This document shows, piece by piece, positions 1 through 9,290 of a stretch of 39,205 bases of DNA. A model generated the notes under the pieces. It did no database searches. It worked only from the letters and a program-made list of their open reading frames with translations, and had not been told where the DNA came from. Both the position numbers and the translations under genes were made by a program. Source of the DNA: Acidobacteriota bacterium (GTDB taxonomy: Bacteria > Acidobacteriota > Blastocatellia > Pyrinomonadales > Pyrinomonadaceae); NCBI GenBank assembly GCA_020200135.1, contig JAIVJI010000076.1:1-39205 (forward strand). The letters are read 5' to 3'. Each line of letters begins with the position of its first letter. Positions within the stretch are counted from its first letter, which is position 1.

Positions 1-1
1 C

Positions 2-355
2 TGCTGGCAGCCGACCACGACGGACGCGCAGGGCGACCAGGTGTGGCTGCTGATGGTGCCCCCGCTGACGATGCTCGGGCAGCTCGGCTTCGGCATCGAA
101 GGCGTCCTCGACACGACGTTCAAGTCGGTCGAGCTGGTCTCGGCGACCTGGCCGGCGGAGGCGCCGCCCGAGCCGGTTCATGCCTACGGCGTCTACTTCA
201 ACAACGTCCAGATTCAGCTCCTCGGGATGTCCCTGATACCCGACGAGTACGCCTCGAAGTTCGTCCTGTTCGCCGACCCCTCGCAGGGCAACGCCAGCAA
301 CATGGGCTGGCTGATGACCGTCAAGGCGACCGAGAAGGAAGGCGGCGGGGGCTGA
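2..355 (+). CDS. C-terminal part of a beta-rich hypothetical protein (5' end outside window)
   Basis: The frame is open from base 2, with no stop before the TGA at 353-355, so this is the last 117 residues of a longer protein. A start at 41 is possible but the residues before it (CWQPTTTDAQGDQVW) read as normal protein. The segment alternates hydrophobic and polar residues (GVLDTTFKSVELVSATW, VYFNNVQIQLLGMSL, KFVLFADPSQG, GWLMTVKAT), as in beta-strands, and ends in a Gly-rich tail. It lies 66 bases before the 2,092-residue gene on the same strand and has similar composition, so the two probably form one transcription unit and may be related in sequence. I do not recognise a characterised family and assign no function. 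Confidence 0.7.
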   Translation, partial: CWQPTTTDAQGDQVWLLMVPPLTMLGQLGFGIEGVLDTTFKSVELVSATWPAEAPPEPVHAYGVYFNNVQIQLLGMSLIPDEYASKFVLFADPSQGNASNMGWLMTVKATEKEGGGG

Positions 356-421
356 GACCGACACGCCCCTCACGCACACACTCCCGTCACGCATCACCTA
401 CCCGAAGCGAGAGCGAACAAA

Positions 422-3400
422 ATGAACGACGAACAGAGCCTGCAAGCAGAGGGCGACGACAAGAAGAGCGGCTTCCAGCTTCAGCAACTGGCCTTCGGCC
501 AGAGAGTCGGGTTGAAGACCGACTCGATGGAGACGAGCGTGCTTGAGGCGGCGCTGAAGAAGCTCACGGACGTGGTCAAGACCGACGACCTCAACTCCGT
601 GCTCGACGGCCTCTTCAAGCAGCTTAAACCCTCGGAGGCGTTGCTCGCGGAGGGCGGCGGCGACGGCACGTCGTTCGGCTACGACCCGACGGTCAAGTGG
701 CTCGCGGGCTTCGCCATGACCTACGGCACGCTGACCCTGCAAGTCCTGCTCGTCGACGGCGAGTTCTACGGCCTGCTGATAAAGGTCGGCAGCGATAAGG
801 GCGACAAGTCGGCGGAGGCACTCGTCGCGTCGGGCGAGGCTCTCGTCGTGGCGGGCGAGGGCGGCGGCAGCCCGTTCGCCGGCCTCCAACTGGAAATCCT
901 CTACCGGAAGATCAACGACCACCTCGGCGAGTTCTCCGCCGAGTTGACGCTGCCGGACAAGTTCAGGAAGTTCAAGCTCGGCGCGGCCTCGGTGACGCTG
1001 CCCATCATCAGCCTCAGCGTCTGGACCAACGGCGACTTCAAGGTCAACATCGGCTGGCCGCTCGGCGACCGCTCCTTCAACATCACCTTCCCGCCCGACC
1101 CCGTCCCCTGGGCCGGCGGCGGCGGGCTCTACTTCGCCAAGCTCCGCAGTGAGGACGACCCCTCGCTGCCGCAGGGCTTCAACCCCATCATCGAGTTCGG
1201 CATCGCGCTCAAGATAGGGGCCGAGACCTCCGGGAACTTCTCCGTCGTCAGCTACGCGGCCTCGCTCTACCTCTCCGGGAGCTTCCAGGGCTTCCTCGCC
1301 TGGCGCGAGGGGCACAGCTTCTCGGACGGCATCGATTACTACTGGTTCTGCGCCTCGGTCGGCATCGCCGGCCACCTCGAAGGCTCCGTCGATTTCGTCA
1401 TCATCAGCGTGTCGGTCACGCTCGACATCAGCGCGAGCGTCACGCTGGCGCTTGAGACCGGGCACAAGACCTACGCGCTCGCGGAGTTTCGTGCCAGCGT
1501 CACGGCCAGCATCAAAATCCTCTTCTTCAGGATTCATTTCAGCTTCAGCCTCGACGTGAAGGTGGACGTCTCGTTCGGGTCGGGGCCGCCCGCGCTGATA
1601 ACTGGGCCGACCCCGCCGTCTTCGCCGGCCTTCGAGGCTTTCATGGCGAACGCCGCGCTGCTCGAAGAATCCTCGACGGCGGGGCAGCTCACCGTCCAGA
1701 CGCAGTACGCGCTCGCGGTCTCCGCGCCGCCCGCGCCCGTCCCCGTCTCGTTGCATTTCCTGCTTCAGCCGTCGATTCGTTTCGACGCGGCGGGCAAAAC
1801 ATGGGTGCCGGTCGGCGTCGCCTCGCTGGTCATCGACCGGACGGCGCCCCCCGCCGGAAACGCCGCGTCCGCCGGACTCGGGGGCGACAGCTTCAGTCTG
1901 CTCGTCGGCAGCCTCGCCTCCTTCCTGCTCGCGACCTACGGCAACTACACGGACCCCACGCAGAACGTCACCAGGGCGAACCTCGACGCCCTCTCGGCGG
2001 CGCTGAACGCAGGGCAGTTCAACCTCCAGGCGGTCTACAACTGGCTCGGCGGGAGCAACGTGTCGTTCACCGTCTCGGGCGCCACGACCGGGACGGGTAA
2101 CACCGACGCCGCGGTCTTCCCGATGATTCCGGGGCTGACGCTCACCTACAACGACCAGACCACGACCTTCGGCGACGCCGCCCCGCCGCCGGACTACCTG
2201 ACCGCGCTCGCCAACTACTTCGCTAAACTCAGCCTCGTCGGCGACGGTAAGATCGACGCGAGCGCCCACGCGCTTCTCTCCGCCGCGGTGCAGCCGCCGC
2301 CCGCGTCCTGGTTCCCCGGCGTCATCTTCGCGGACTACTTCGGCATCATCGCCAAGCAGCTCTATCAAAGTTTGGCGGACCTGACGGCCCCGGGCACTCT
2401 CGCCAACGACCTGGCGCAGGTGGACGTCGGGAATCTGGCCGGCACGGCCACCAGATTCTTACAGCACGGCCTGCGCGTGCCCGACCCGGCGGACGTGGGC
2501 GGGTCGCTCGAAACGATGCCCCTGCGCGGCATCTACGATCTGAGCGGACAGCAGTTCGACGTTGCCGACGACAACCTGGAAGCCGTCCTCGGGGGCCAGG
2601 CGAAAGTACAGTTGAGCTTCGGCACGGGTACGCCGACGCCGACCTCCGTCTCCTCGCAGCTTCAATTCGCTTTGACCGCGCCGCCCAGGCAGGGCGCGCT
2701 GTGGAGCCCGCAGCCGCTCGAACGCATCAGCAACGTGCAGCTCAGTTTTCTGCTGCGGCAGGGCGTCGCGTGGGCCGAGCAGGTCAGCGCCTCGAAGACC
2801 AACCAGTGGCTGATGTACGGCTTCCCCGACACGCTCCAGTCGCAGCTCCGCCTCCTGACGAATCTGACACTCGCCGTCAGCACGACCGACGGCAGCGCGC
2901 AGCCGCAGCCCGCCTCGGGTCTGACGGGTCTGATGGTTCGTTTCTCGTTGTCGCTGATTCCGCAACTGACTCCGCCGGGCGCCGCGCTCGACAACATCTT
3001 CCAGGTCGCGGGCACCGACGACGAGACGCGCGACCTGCTGGAGCTTCTCTTCAGCGGCGGCGCGATGGGCGACATGGTGGTCGAGCTTCTGCTGCCGGCC
3101 GGGGCGGCGGGCAGCGGGGCCGGCTTCAAGACGAGCGCCGCCGACAACGCCAACACGCTGCTCCTCAAGACCAACCTTTCGACGTACAACCAGCCGAACC
3201 TCTCGCTCCTCTTCAAGGACACGGCGCCGCCGCGCGCGACGCCCCTGCCGCCGCTCGGCCCGACGGTGGCCTCCATCACCGACGCGACCGACTTCCTGCG
3301 GCTGCTCTGGGAATGCAGCATCGTCCACAGCGGGGGCTTCTACCTCTACGTGCCCGACCTCAAGGCGTCGGACTTCGGCGCGCAGCAGCAGTTGAGCGTG

Positions 3401-6400
3401 GCCGTCCTAATAAAGTCGAAGTCGGCGGCCCCGTCCGGCTCGGTCGCCGTCACGAACTTTGACAACGTGATTCTTTTGAATGCCGCGGGCATGACGGAGG
3501 CGACGCGCGTGCAGGCCGACGTCTACCAGGCCGACGGGAAGACTCCCGTGACGCAGCCGCAGCCGAATTACCCGGCCGGCACGCTCGCCTTCGGCGCCGT
3601 CTGGAACGGCGCGCCCTCCGACGCGGAGGCCGCCAACACTCCGGACTTCGCCGCCACGCTCTACCAGTTACTCCAGTTCCAGCTCGCGGGCGGCAACGGC
3701 ATCGAGGATTCCGGCTGGAGTAAGCCGCTCGGCCCGGACGGGGACGCGAACACATGGGTCTACAAGCGCGCCATCCCCGTCTACAGGTTCGTCGAGGGGG
3801 CGACCGACCCGCCGAACCGTTACGGCGCCGTCGGCATTCCGGCCACACTCAACCTCGCGCTCGAAGACGTCTTCGGCAACGCGGCCGCACTCTCCCCGCT
3901 GCAAATGGCCGCCGTCTACAACGACCTGTTGATCGGACTCGACGAGTGGCCGGGCGCGTCCACCGTCTTCGCCTTCGCCGCCGGGACGGGCGGCAACGCC
4001 ACGCTCACGCTGACCGCGTCGTTCGACCCGACCCAGGTGACGCAGCCGAAGACCGCGCTCCCGTACTATCAGAACGTTTACGACCAACTGACCGACCCGC
4101 GCACCAGCGTGTCCGTGACCACCTCGCTGGCGGCCGGCGAGGTCGCGCTCAAGTCGGCGGCGGGCGACGACACGCGAACCGCGCTGGCGAAGTTCGCCGC
4201 CGCCATCGTCGAATACCTGACGGCCGGGGCGCAGGGGGCCGCGCCGGCGGCGGTCGAGCTAACGGGCAGCGTGCCGGCCGGGTACGTCTCGCAGATTGGC
4301 GAAGACCTGTTCCCGCTCTGGGTGTCCGCCACGACCACGCGCACCGCGCCGCAGGAGGGCACCCCGTACACGTACCCGCCGGGCTTCCTCGACGTCACGT
4401 CGCAAATCCCTCCCCTCCTGTCCGCCGGCAGCACGGACCCGGCCGCACTGAGGCAATGGGCCCTCGGCTTCGAGAAGGCGTTCGCCAACTTCGACGCGAG
4501 CAACGGGCTGCTCAAGGTGCTGGCCGGCGCGCCGCCCTCGAAGGTTCTCGCCACCGCCTCGAAGGTCGGACTCTCGGCCGCCTCGTCGGTCACCTCGACG
4601 CCCGGCGACCTCTGGGCCCTCAAGTGGGGCGCGGCGAGCGGCGTCGAAGTCTCCTTCGGCAACACCGCCACCGAGCCGCAGCCCGCGCAGCAGCCCGTCT
4701 ACTTCGCCCCGCTGCCGCTCTCGACGGAGCTGGTCGCGGGCCCCGTCAAGATCAACACCTACGACGCTGCCAGCGGCGCCCCGACCGGCTCGGCGCCGAC
4801 GACCTTTAGCGGCGTCGACCTCGACGGCCTGGGCCGTTCCTTCCTCCAGTCTGTCGACGGGCTGCTGACGCCATCGCTCGCGACCGCCATCGCGAGTCTC
4901 GACCCCCAAAAGTACAACCAGTTGATGGAGGCCAAGGAGGAGCTCGCCTACGCCATCTCGTCGAAAATCTCGTGGGTCTTCAAGGACCAGATGCCGGTGC
5001 CGGGAGGGCAGACGGGGGCGGGGGACATTACTTCGGCTCAGGTGCGCTTCCGCGAGAACCTGCTGGCGTCGCTCGGGAGCGACTTCGCGACCTCGGTCAT
5101 CGTCCAGATGCCCGCGACCGTCGCCGTCAAAAATCAGTTCGAGGCCAGCCCGTCCTCCAAGGCCCCAGAGCTGTTCGGCAATCCTTCCCCGTCCCTGAGC
5201 ACTTCGAATAAGACGCTCAACCAGTACACAATCTCGACCGCGGCGCTGCCGGTGAAGCCGGGCACGGGCTATCTCAACTTCCTGGTCGGGGCCGTCAACC
5301 CGACCACGCAGTCCGACCTCTGCCTCCAGTTCGCTTACGACGTGGGGTTCCTCGACCACCAGTTCCAGACCAGCGAGGAGCAGTTCGGCTACACGCCCTC
5401 GTCGTGGCTGAGGTTCGTCGTGCCCGACACCGACCCGACGGGCTCGTCGCCGGTGCTCGACGTTGCGATGGGGCAGCTCGACATCCCGATTCCGCTCCGC
5501 GCTTACCCCTCGCCCCCGCGCCTCGTGCGGCAGGCGGCCGTCGCGTCCGTCAGCAGCCCGACGACCATCACCGACGCGCTGCTCGCGGATTACCATCTGG
5601 GGCTGGCGCGGCCGCTCGTAGCGCAGGACGACCTGCATCTCTCGGTTGAGTTCAACCGCGCCACCACCAGCCTGAAGGGCGCGACCGATTCGGGCGGGCA
5701 GTTGTTCGCCGCGCTCGCAAACTTCCAGGCCTTCCAGGCTCAGCACCTCCAAACCGCCACCGCCGCCATCACCCAGAACGGCGCGGCGGCCGGGCAGTGG
5801 CTGACCGACATCGTCCAGTTGGTGCAAGCCGTGGCCGACGCGTGGGAGGCCGCACCCGCGTCTCCGTCGGCGTTGGCAAGTGAAATGGACGCGCCGCCAA
5901 TCCCCGCACCTTATACATGGGACTTCATGCTCCAGGTCCCGGACGAGTCAAACCCGAGTGTGATGTTGCTGACATGGGCGGGTGACGGCGCGCCGCCGGC
6001 AGACGCGTGGCCTACGATAGAGACGGCCACCGGGCAGGCGACACAGCAGCCTAACGTCATGAAGTACACACTGCCGGCGGGCGCCAATGTCGACGAGCCG
6101 ACGCTCACCTGGGCGGGACTCTCGGTCATCACCGTCCAGAGCGTTTCGGCGTCGGCGTGGATCGTGCGCAACGAGACGCTGGCCGGCTGCGGAGGCCAGA
6201 CGCGGCCGCAAGAGACGAATCCCGCTTTCGTTTACAGCACGGGGACGGTCACTTTCGCGAGCCCGGTCATACCGCTGCTTGAGGTCGGCGGCACGTTGCC
6301 GATTCAAGCCAACTCGGTGGACGACGCCGTCAACCAGCTCGTCACGCAGGTCATGACGCCCGCCAGCCCCGCCTCGCAGGTGGGCTGGGGCCTCCAGGTC

Positions 6401-6700
6401 GAATACGCCTTCCTTCTGGTCACGGGTCAGAGCGGGCAGCTTCAGACCAAGCTGCCCGTGTTCCTGGCGAGGACGGACGTGTCGACGGCGGAGACTCCGG
6501 CGGCTGGCGTCGAGACGCCGCAACAACTGGTCGGCGCGCTTCAGGGGGCGCTCAAGTCATGGTATGGCGACTTCCACCCGTCGGACGAAGGCGCCAGCCT
6601 GGCCTTCGCGCTCACCGTCTTCGCGGCCAACAGCCAGCAGCCTCTCGCACGTTTGTTCGACATCGAAGCGCCGATCAGCGGCCCGGACTGGTGGAGTTAG
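422..6700 (+). CDS. Giant beta-rich protein of unknown function (2,092 aa)
   Basis: One uninterrupted frame starting MNDEQSLQAEG, with no signal peptide or clear membrane helix at the N-terminus. Residues about 150-400 are dense in beta-strand patterns, and about 320-390 (VDFVIISVSVTLDISASV, then SIKILFFRIHFSFSLDV) alternate hydrophobic and polar residues in long strands, as in a beta-barrel, beta-solenoid or lipid-groove fold. A Pro-rich linker follows near 395-440. The remaining roughly 1,600 residues are rich in Ala, Thr, Pro and Gly and look like many small beta domains. No catalytic motif, P-loop or repeat signature was recognised. I have an unverified impression that such proteins form an uncharacterised family of large bacterial and fungal proteins. 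The preceding partial gene has similar composition and the small helical gene at 6822 follows. Function unknown; a structural, secreted-complex or toxin-like role would be a guess. Confidence 0.85.
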   Translation: MNDEQSLQAEGDDKKSGFQLQQLAFGQRVGLKTDSMETSVLEAALKKLTDVVKTDDLNSVLDGLFKQLKPSEALLAEGGGDGTSFGYDPTVKWLAGFAMTYGTLTLQVLLVDGEFYGLLIKVGSDKGDKSAEALVASGEALVVAGEGGGSPFAGLQLEILYRKINDHLGEFSAELTLPDKFRKFKLGAASVTLPIISLSVWTNGDFKVNIGWPLGDRSFNITFPPDPVPWAGGGGLYFAKLRSEDDPSLPQGFNPIIEFGIALKIGAETSGNFSVVSYAASLYLSGSFQGFLAWREGHSFSDGIDYYWFCASVGIAGHLEGSVDFVIISVSVTLDISASVTLALETGHKTYALAEFRASVTASIKILFFRIHFSFSLDVKVDVSFGSGPPALITGPTPPSSPAFEAFMANAALLEESSTAGQLTVQTQYALAVSAPPAPVPVSLHFLLQPSIRFDAAGKTWVPVGVASLVIDRTAPPAGNAASAGLGGDSFSLLVGSLASFLLATYGNYTDPTQNVTRANLDALSAALNAGQFNLQAVYNWLGGSNVSFTVSGATTGTGNTDAAVFPMIPGLTLTYNDQTTTFGDAAPPPDYLTALANYFAKLSLVGDGKIDASAHALLSAAVQPPPASWFPGVIFADYFGIIAKQLYQSLADLTAPGTLANDLAQVDVGNLAGTATRFLQHGLRVPDPADVGGSLETMPLRGIYDLSGQQFDVADDNLEAVLGGQAKVQLSFGTGTPTPTSVSSQLQFALTAPPRQGALWSPQPLERISNVQLSFLLRQGVAWAEQVSASKTNQWLMYGFPDTLQSQLRLLTNLTLAVSTTDGSAQPQPASGLTGLMVRFSLSLIPQLTPPGAALDNIFQVAGTDDETRDLLELLFSGGAMGDMVVELLLPAGAAGSGAGFKTSAADNANTLLLKTNLSTYNQPNLSLLFKDTAPPRATPLPPLGPTVASITDATDFLRLLWECSIVHSGGFYLYVPDLKASDFGAQQQLSVAVLIKSKSAAPSGSVAVTNFDNVILLNAAGMTEATRVQADVYQADGKTPVTQPQPNYPAGTLAFGAVWNGAPSDAEAANTPDFAATLYQLLQFQLAGGNGIEDSGWSKPLGPDGDANTWVYKRAIPVYRFVEGATDPPNRYGAVGIPATLNLALEDVFGNAAALSPLQMAAVYNDLLIGLDEWPGASTVFAFAAGTGGNATLTLTASFDPTQVTQPKTALPYYQNVYDQLTDPRTSVSVTTSLAAGEVALKSAAGDDTRTALAKFAAAIVEYLTAGAQGAAPAAVELTGSVPAGYVSQIGEDLFPLWVSATTTRTAPQEGTPYTYPPGFLDVTSQIPPLLSAGSTDPAALRQWALGFEKAFANFDASNGLLKVLAGAPPSKVLATASKVGLSAASSVTSTPGDLWALKWGAASGVEVSFGNTATEPQPAQQPVYFAPLPLSTELVAGPVKINTYDAASGAPTGSAPTTFSGVDLDGLGRSFLQSVDGLLTPSLATAIASLDPQKYNQLMEAKEELAYAISSKISWVFKDQMPVPGGQTGAGDITSAQVRFRENLLASLGSDFATSVIVQMPATVAVKNQFEASPSSKAPELFGNPSPSLSTSNKTLNQYTISTAALPVKPGTGYLNFLVGAVNPTTQSDLCLQFAYDVGFLDHQFQTSEEQFGYTPSSWLRFVVPDTDPTGSSPVLDVAMGQLDIPIPLRAYPSPPRLVRQAAVASVSSPTTITDALLADYHLGLARPLVAQDDLHLSVEFNRATTSLKGATDSGGQLFAALANFQAFQAQHLQTATAAITQNGAAAGQWLTDIVQLVQAVADAWEAAPASPSALASEMDAPPIPAPYTWDFMLQVPDESNPSVMLLTWAGDGAPPADAWPTIETATGQATQQPNVMKYTLPAGANVDEPTLTWAGLSVITVQSVSASAWIVRNETLAGCGGQTRPQETNPAFVYSTGTVTFASPVIPLLEVGGTLPIQANSVDDAVNQLVTQVMTPASPASQVGWGLQVEYAFLLVTGQSGQLQTKLPVFLARTDVSTAETPAAGVETPQQLVGALQGALKSWYGDFHPSDEGASLAFALTVFAANSQQPLARLFDIEAPISGPDWWS

Positions 6701-6821
6701 CGTGGCCGAAACCTGTGCCGGGCCGAGGGCGGCAGCGTCGAGCTTCCCTCGTTCCTGGCTTGTGTGAACACGCCGCGCAGGAGTAGATTGCGGCACAGTC
6801 TGTCGAAGTGGGAGGTGCGGT

Positions 6822-7085
6822 ATGGCCGGATGGGACGGTGACGCGCTGGCCGAGAGCATGGAGCAGGCGCTTGAGCGGCGGCAGGAGGCCGAGGATGCGC
6901 GCCGCGAACGCAAAGTGACCTCGACGCCCGAGGAGCGCGAGCGCAGGGCGCGGGATGAGTCAGTGAGGCTTTCGAGGGCACGTCTGGAGGCGCAGCTCGA
7001 AAGCGCGACCAGCCCGGCGCACCGCGCCATGCTCGAGCGCGCACTGCGCTCGCTCGGGGAAGACGTCGAAGAACCCGAGACGTAA
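6822..7085 (+). CDS. Small charged helical hypothetical protein (87 aa)
   Basis: The ATG is preceded by a good ribosome binding site, GGAGG at 6811-6815, six bases upstream, which supports a real gene. The product is almost wholly Glu, Arg and Ala rich (for example ERRQEAEDARRERK and EERERRARDESVRLSRARLEAQLE) and should be a long helix or coiled coil; there is no signal peptide or membrane segment. It begins 121 bases after the giant gene on the same strand and may be co-transcribed. No family recognised. Confidence 0.65.
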   Translation: MAGWDGDALAESMEQALERRQEAEDARRERKVTSTPEERERRARDESVRLSRARLEAQLESATSPAHRAMLERALRSLGEDVEEPET

Positions 7086-7102
7086 ACATCTACCCGCCAC
7101 CA

Positions 7103-7226
7103 CGTCCGATAAGCAAAACACATCCCCACGGCTCCGACCGTTTACGAGCTCACTTGCTTGTCCGGTCGTTATCGGACGGGTCTCGCCGTGCAGGGCCTCT
7201 CCGTCATCAGCTTCTTTGGGAGAGGC
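7103..7226. repeat. Two sets of inverted repeats between convergent genes
   Basis: Arms CGTCCGATAA (7103-7112) and TTATCGGACG (7169-7178) are perfect complements 56 bases apart. Directly inside the right arm, CGGTCG (7163-7168) pairs with CGACCG (7135-7140), leaving a 22-base bulge on the left side. A second hairpin has arms GCCTCTCC (7195-7202) and GGAGAGGC (7219-7226) with a 16-base loop. The stretch 7086-7296 lies between two gene ends that face each other, so bidirectional termination is the simplest role, although no long T run follows. A structured RNA is the alternative. I see no convincing gene here. Confidence 0.5.
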
Positions 7227-7296
7227 GGATGAAGGAGAAACGTCGCGTACTGCATAGTCGTGAGTGTTATTTAGTCGGCCCGCAATCCGTCCGACT

Positions 7297-8709
7297 TCAC
7301 AGGAGCATGGGGACGGTCTCGGCCCACGCGCCCGCGTCGAGTCCTGCGCGCGCGGCCGCGGACGAGGCCAGCAAGAACGCCGAGAGCGCGGCGTTTGACG
7401 TTTCGGCTTCGCGTCCGTCGGTCGCGCCGGGCTCGGGCGTGAAGCGCACGAGGCGGATGCGGCGCCGCTCGACGCGCTCGACGCGAAACGTCGCCCCGCC
7501 GCGTTTGACCTCTTCTCCCTCGGTCAAAATCCTCCCGGCCTCGGCCAGCAGGAACCCGGCGACCGTCGTGTAACCCGCATCCTCCGGCAGGTCGAGGCCG
7601 AAGCGTCGGTTGGCGTCGCGCACCGCGAGCTTCCCTTCCAACACGAACGAGCCGTCGGGCTGCTCCGCTATCTGCTTGCGCACCTCCTCGTCGTATTCGT
7701 CGTCTATCTCGCCGACTATCTCTTCGAGCAAATCTTCGAGCGTGAGGATGCCTTCGAGCCCGCCGTGCTCGTCGACGACGAAGACGAGGTGGACGCGCGA
7801 CGACTGCATCTGCTTGAGGGCGTCGCCCAGGCTGGCCGAGGCCGGGATGAACGCCGGCGGACGCGCCAGAGACTCAAGGCTCCCGCCGCGCGCCTGCCCC
7901 ATGTCCACATCCTTGCGGAAGAGGACGCCGACCACGTCGTCGAGCCGCTCGCGGTAGACGGGGATGCGCGAATAACCGGTCGTGCGGAACAGCTCGCGCG
8001 CCTCTTCGAGCGACGCCGACGCCGGGACGGCCACCATCTCCGTGCGCGGCACCAGCGCCTCGCGCACCTCGGCGTCGGAGAACTCGAAGACGCCCTCGAG
8101 GAGCCGCTGCTCCTCCTCCTTGAGCTGCCCGCTCCGGCGCGAGACGTCGATGAGTCCGCGCAGCTCTTCCTCGGTGTAGATCGAGCCGTGCTCGCCCGAG
8201 GGGTGCAGGCCGAAGAGGCGGACGGTGCGCGTACCCGCCCAGTCGAGCAGGCGGATGGGCCAGCGGAAGAGTTTATAGAAAAGCTCCATCGGCAGGGCGA
8301 TGGCGAGCGCCGTCCTCTCCGCGCGCTCCAGGGCGAGCGTCTTCGGCGCCAGCTCGCCGAGCACGATGTGGAGAAAGGTGATGACGACGAAGGCGACGGC
8401 GAAGCTGATGGTGTGGAGCGCGGTCTCGGAGACGCGTCCTTTGAGCGGCTCCTCCAGCATGTGCGCCACCACCGGCTCGCCTATCCATCCCAGCGCGAGC
8501 GAGGCCATCGTGATGCCGAGCTGCGTGGCCGAGATGTAGGCGTTGAGGTGGTCGAGCAGCCCGAGCAGCCTCCGCGCGTTGCGGCTGCCCGAGGCCGCAA
8601 GCGTCTCGACGCGCGAGCGGCGCACCCCGACCAAAGCAAACTCAGACGCGACGAAGAAACCGTTGGCCAGGACGAGAAAGAGCACGAGCAGCAGATACAG
8701 TGCCGTCAT
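7297..8709 (-). CDS. CNNM/CorC (HlyC) family membrane protein with CBS pair
   Basis: This is a 470-residue protein in the usual CNNM/CorC order. A DUF21-type membrane domain covers about 1-185 (MTALYLLLVLFLVLANGFFV, then further helices around SFAVAFVVITFLHIVLGELAPK). Two CBS domains follow at about 210-325 (LVPRTEMVAVPASASLEEA; VHLVFVVDEHGGLEGILTLEDLLEEIVGEI), and a CorC/HlyC C-terminal domain covers about 345-425. Family members act in Mg2+ (or Co2+) transport or homeostasis at the inner membrane; the substrate here is not shown. The frame is open upstream to 9039, but those residues are Arg/Gly-rich shadow sequence and the ATG at 8709 gives the canonical N-terminus. It lies 53 bases downstream of the zinc-ribbon gene on the same strand. 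The tail after about 430 is Ala-rich and variable. Confidence 0.93.
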   Translation of the reverse strand: MTALYLLLVLFLVLANGFFVASEFALVGVRRSRVETLAASGSRNARRLLGLLDHLNAYISATQLGITMASLALGWIGEPVVAHMLEEPLKGRVSETALHTISFAVAFVVITFLHIVLGELAPKTLALERAERTALAIALPMELFYKLFRWPIRLLDWAGTRTVRLFGLHPSGEHGSIYTEEELRGLIDVSRRSGQLKEEEQRLLEGVFEFSDAEVREALVPRTEMVAVPASASLEEARELFRTTGYSRIPVYRERLDDVVGVLFRKDVDMGQARGGSLESLARPPAFIPASASLGDALKQMQSSRVHLVFVVDEHGGLEGILTLEDLLEEIVGEIDDEYDEEVRKQIAEQPDGSFVLEGKLAVRDANRRFGLDLPEDAGYTTVAGFLLAEAGRILTEGEEVKRGGATFRVERVERRRIRLVRFTPEPGATDGREAETSNAALSAFLLASSAAARAGLDAGAWAETVPMLL

Positions 8710-8762
8710 CACCGCTACATTGTAGTTGACAGCCCGACTCCGCGAAACCTTCCGCCTACGGA

Positions 8763-9158
8763 CTAAGCGCCGGCCCCTCCGCCGCCCTCTTCTCCGCCTC
8801 GCTTCCCGCGAGCCGCCAGCGCCGGCCCGAGCCGCGACATCACCTTCGCACGCCCCCCCTCCGCCTCGTGCGCGGGCTGCGCCTCGTCTCCGGTCGTAAA
8901 CAGCGCGTCGAGCAGACCGCCGCGGGGACTGAAAGGCACACAGGCGCGACAGCAGCGGACGAGCGGCAGCCTGCTCGCCGGCTCGGCCTCCCTTGTGAAG
9001 AGGTCGCCCTCGCGAATCAGGGTGCCGCAGCGCGAGCAAGTCAAATCCAACAGGGCGCGATACAGCTCGGCCCGCGCGCCCGTATCGAGCAGGGCTTCGC
9101 CGGCCCTCTCGCTGTGAGGCTGTCCCGACCTCGCATCTCTCCCGCCTCTCTTCTTCAT
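8763..9158 (-). CDS. Small zinc-ribbon-like hypothetical protein (131 aa)
   Basis: The ATG at 9158 gives MKKRGGRDARSG and then a helical segment (ERAGEALLDTGARAELYRALLDLT). A cysteine-rich centre follows: CSRCGTLIREGDLF, then RCCRACVPF. The Cys-x2-Cys and Cys-Cys-x2-Cys pairs about 25 residues apart suggest a zinc ribbon. The C-terminus is a low-complexity Gly/Glu/Ala tail. The frame is open to 9398, but that extension crosses the promoter region of the divergent recombinase and is Arg/Ser-rich, so the internal ATG is preferred. It precedes the CNNM gene by 53 bases and may be co-transcribed. Function unknown. Confidence 0.6.
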   Translation of the reverse strand: MKKRGGRDARSGQPHSERAGEALLDTGARAELYRALLDLTCSRCGTLIREGDLFTREAEPASRLPLVRCCRACVPFSPRGGLLDALFTTGDEAQPAHEAEGGRAKVMSRLGPALAARGKRGGEEGGGGAGA

Positions 9159-9290
9159 GCCGTGCTCACGCACGTGGATGCTAACAGATTTTCTTTCCGC
9201 GTCTCTTCTTTCGAGCCACGCGCGGGGCCGCGCCGATGTCGGAAAAGCGTTTGAAGCATTTCGGGAAGACGAAGATGATAGACTAAGCAC

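Noticed and set aside
398..2368. 656-codon open frame on the minus strand
   Set aside because: It is antisense to the giant gene and Arg/Glu/Gly/Val-rich, as expected from GC-rich codons read backwards; no motif seen.
8710..9039. N-terminal extension of the CNNM-type protein
   Set aside because: The added 110 residues are Arg/Gly/Ala-rich and antisense-like, overlap the zinc-ribbon gene, and the ATG at 8709 gives the normal membrane-domain start.
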